Source: an uncultured Acidobacteriota bacterium (GTDB taxonomy: Bacteria; Acidobacteriota; Vicinamibacteria; Vicinamibacterales; UBA8438). Taken from it: 6,579 nt of DNA. The DNA lies in the NCBI GenBank assembly GCA_937888665.1, contig CALBET010000173.1:1-6579 (forward strand), given 5' to 3'. Below, piece after piece: positions 5,779 to 6,579 of this stretch. A model generated the notes under the pieces. It ran no database searches, had not been told where the DNA came from, and saw only the letters and a program-made list of their open reading frames with translations. The position numbers were made by a program, and so were the translations under genes. Position 1 is the stretch's first letter, and each line of letters starts with the position of its first letter.

Positions 5779-6579
5779 CACCCCCAGCCGGCTCGACAAC
5801 CTCAGCCACCACCTGCGGCGCCAGCACCTCCGGCAGCTCGCCTAGCTCGCGACGTGCGTCGTCAGAGCCGCCCAGCTCCTGCAGCTTGCGCCCGGTCGGC
5901 AAGATCCGCCGCGTGTAACTGCTCTGCGCTGCCTGGTAGGCATCGCCAGCCGTCTGCAATCCCTTTCCCACTTTGACCATGTGCTCCTGGAATACCGCGA
6001 TGCGGTCGTAGAGTTCACCAGCGACCTTGGCGATCCGGCCGGCGTTCTCGACCATCTGGTGCTGATTCCAGAATACGGCGATGGTCTTGAGCATTGCAAG
6101 CAGGGTCATCGGTGTAGCCAATAGCACGCGTGACCGCTGAGCCTCCTCAAAGAGATCGGGGAGCTGTTCGAGGGCTGCGGCGAGCATCGCGTCTGAAGGA
6201 AGGAACAGCACGGTCATCCCGAGGCGGAGTTCGAGCTTGGAAGGGTAATCTCGCTTCGCCAACGCTCGCACGTGGCCTCGGACAGCTACGGCGTGAGCCT
6301 TCAGCAGGTCCTGCTGCTTTTTAGAATCCCGTACCTCCGCTGCCTCCATGAAATGGTCCAACGGCGCCTTCGCGTCGACTGGCAACTGACCATCGTCTGG
6401 CAAGCGAACGATCATGTCCGGGCGCGCCTCACTGGTGCCTGTCTGCTCGACAAAGTCGCACTGCCCGACCAAACCGCCAAGCTCTACCAGCCGACGCAGA
6501 GTCTGCTCACCCCATCGACCGCGCACGCGCACGTTGCCGCGAAGGGTCTCCGCCAGCGCTTGGCTCTGGTCGCGCAATT
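5768..6579 (-). CDS. rmuC: RmuC-family DNA recombination protein, C-terminal part (cut by right window edge)
   Basis: RmuC proteins carry a predicted PD-(D/E)xK nuclease-like core; the E. coli member limits recombination at inverted repeats. The visible 269 residues cover the conserved domain: GRWGEQTLRRLVELGGL (20-36), RPDMIVRLPD (52-61) followed by LPVDAKAPLDHF (65-76), whose D54 and D68/K70 fit the nuclease-like motif, then TVLFLPSDAMLAAAL (122-136) and RVLLATPMTLLAMLKTIAVFW (150-170, here counted from the leucine codon at 6577). The frame is open to the window edge, so the usual N-terminal membrane anchor and coiled coil lie outside; TTG at 6577 is an internal leucine, not a start. Its TGA overlaps the next gene's ATG by 4 bases, tying it to the methyltransferase. 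RmuC-like genes are seen beside type I restriction genes, so this copy may be a defence accessory rather than the housekeeping gene. Confidence 0.92.
   Translation of the reverse strand, partial: LRDQSQALAETLRGNVRVRGRWGEQTLRRLVELGGLVGQCDFVEQTGTSEARPDMIVRLPDDGQLPVDAKAPLDHFMEAAEVRDSKKQQDLLKAHAVAVRGHVRALAKRDYPSKLELRLGMTVLFLPSDAMLAAALEQLPDLFEEAQRSRVLLATPMTLLAMLKTIAVFWNQHQMVENAGRIAKVAGELYDRIAVFQEHMVKVGKGLQTAGDAYQAAQSSYTRRILPTGRKLQELGGSDDARRELGELPEVLAPQVVAEVVEPAGGDQR

Overview
The window is a GC-rich (about 60 % G+C by eye) bacterial segment. All supported genes lie on the minus strand and read from right to left. GC-rich codon use and the protein families present suggest a proteobacterium, possibly a gamma- or betaproteobacterium, but nothing here fixes the genus. 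The gene content is that of a restriction-modification or phage-defence island rather than core metabolism.

Layout in the direction of transcription: (1) 6579-5768, the C-terminal 269 codons of an RmuC-family protein, cut by the right window edge. (2) 5771-3300, an 823-residue N6-adenine DNA methyltransferase-like protein whose first ATG overlaps the rmuC stop (ATGA). It carries an NPPW catalytic motif, a type I specificity-subunit-like segment, a HEPN-like region with an RNDSRGH motif, and a C-terminal tail. (3) an 88-base gap containing a 10-codon mini-ORF and a second copy of the 13 bases that surround the methyltransferase start. (4) 3211-1259, a 650-residue fusion of a DUF3696/OLD-like ABC ATPase with a Schlafen-type AlbA_2 domain. 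(5) 1240-968, a small unrecognised reading frame interrupted by one in-frame amber codon. (6) 967-726, about 240 bases with no convincing gene. (7) 725-1, the first 241 codons of a type I restriction-modification methylase subunit, HsdM, cut by the left window edge; hsdS and hsdR may follow outside the window.

How the genes may work together (inference): RmuC, the MTase-specificity-HEPN fusion and the ATPase-Schlafen fusion are closely packed. They look like one accessory module inserted upstream of a classical type I hsdM. The module would combine DNA recognition or marking (MTase with a target-recognition-like part), an ATP-driven sensor or motor, and up to three candidate nuclease domains (RmuC PD-(D/E)xK-like, HEPN, Schlafen AlbA_2). 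A two-layer defence, with classical type I restriction plus a module that senses modification status and kills or arrests the host, is the most interesting reading. It is unproven.
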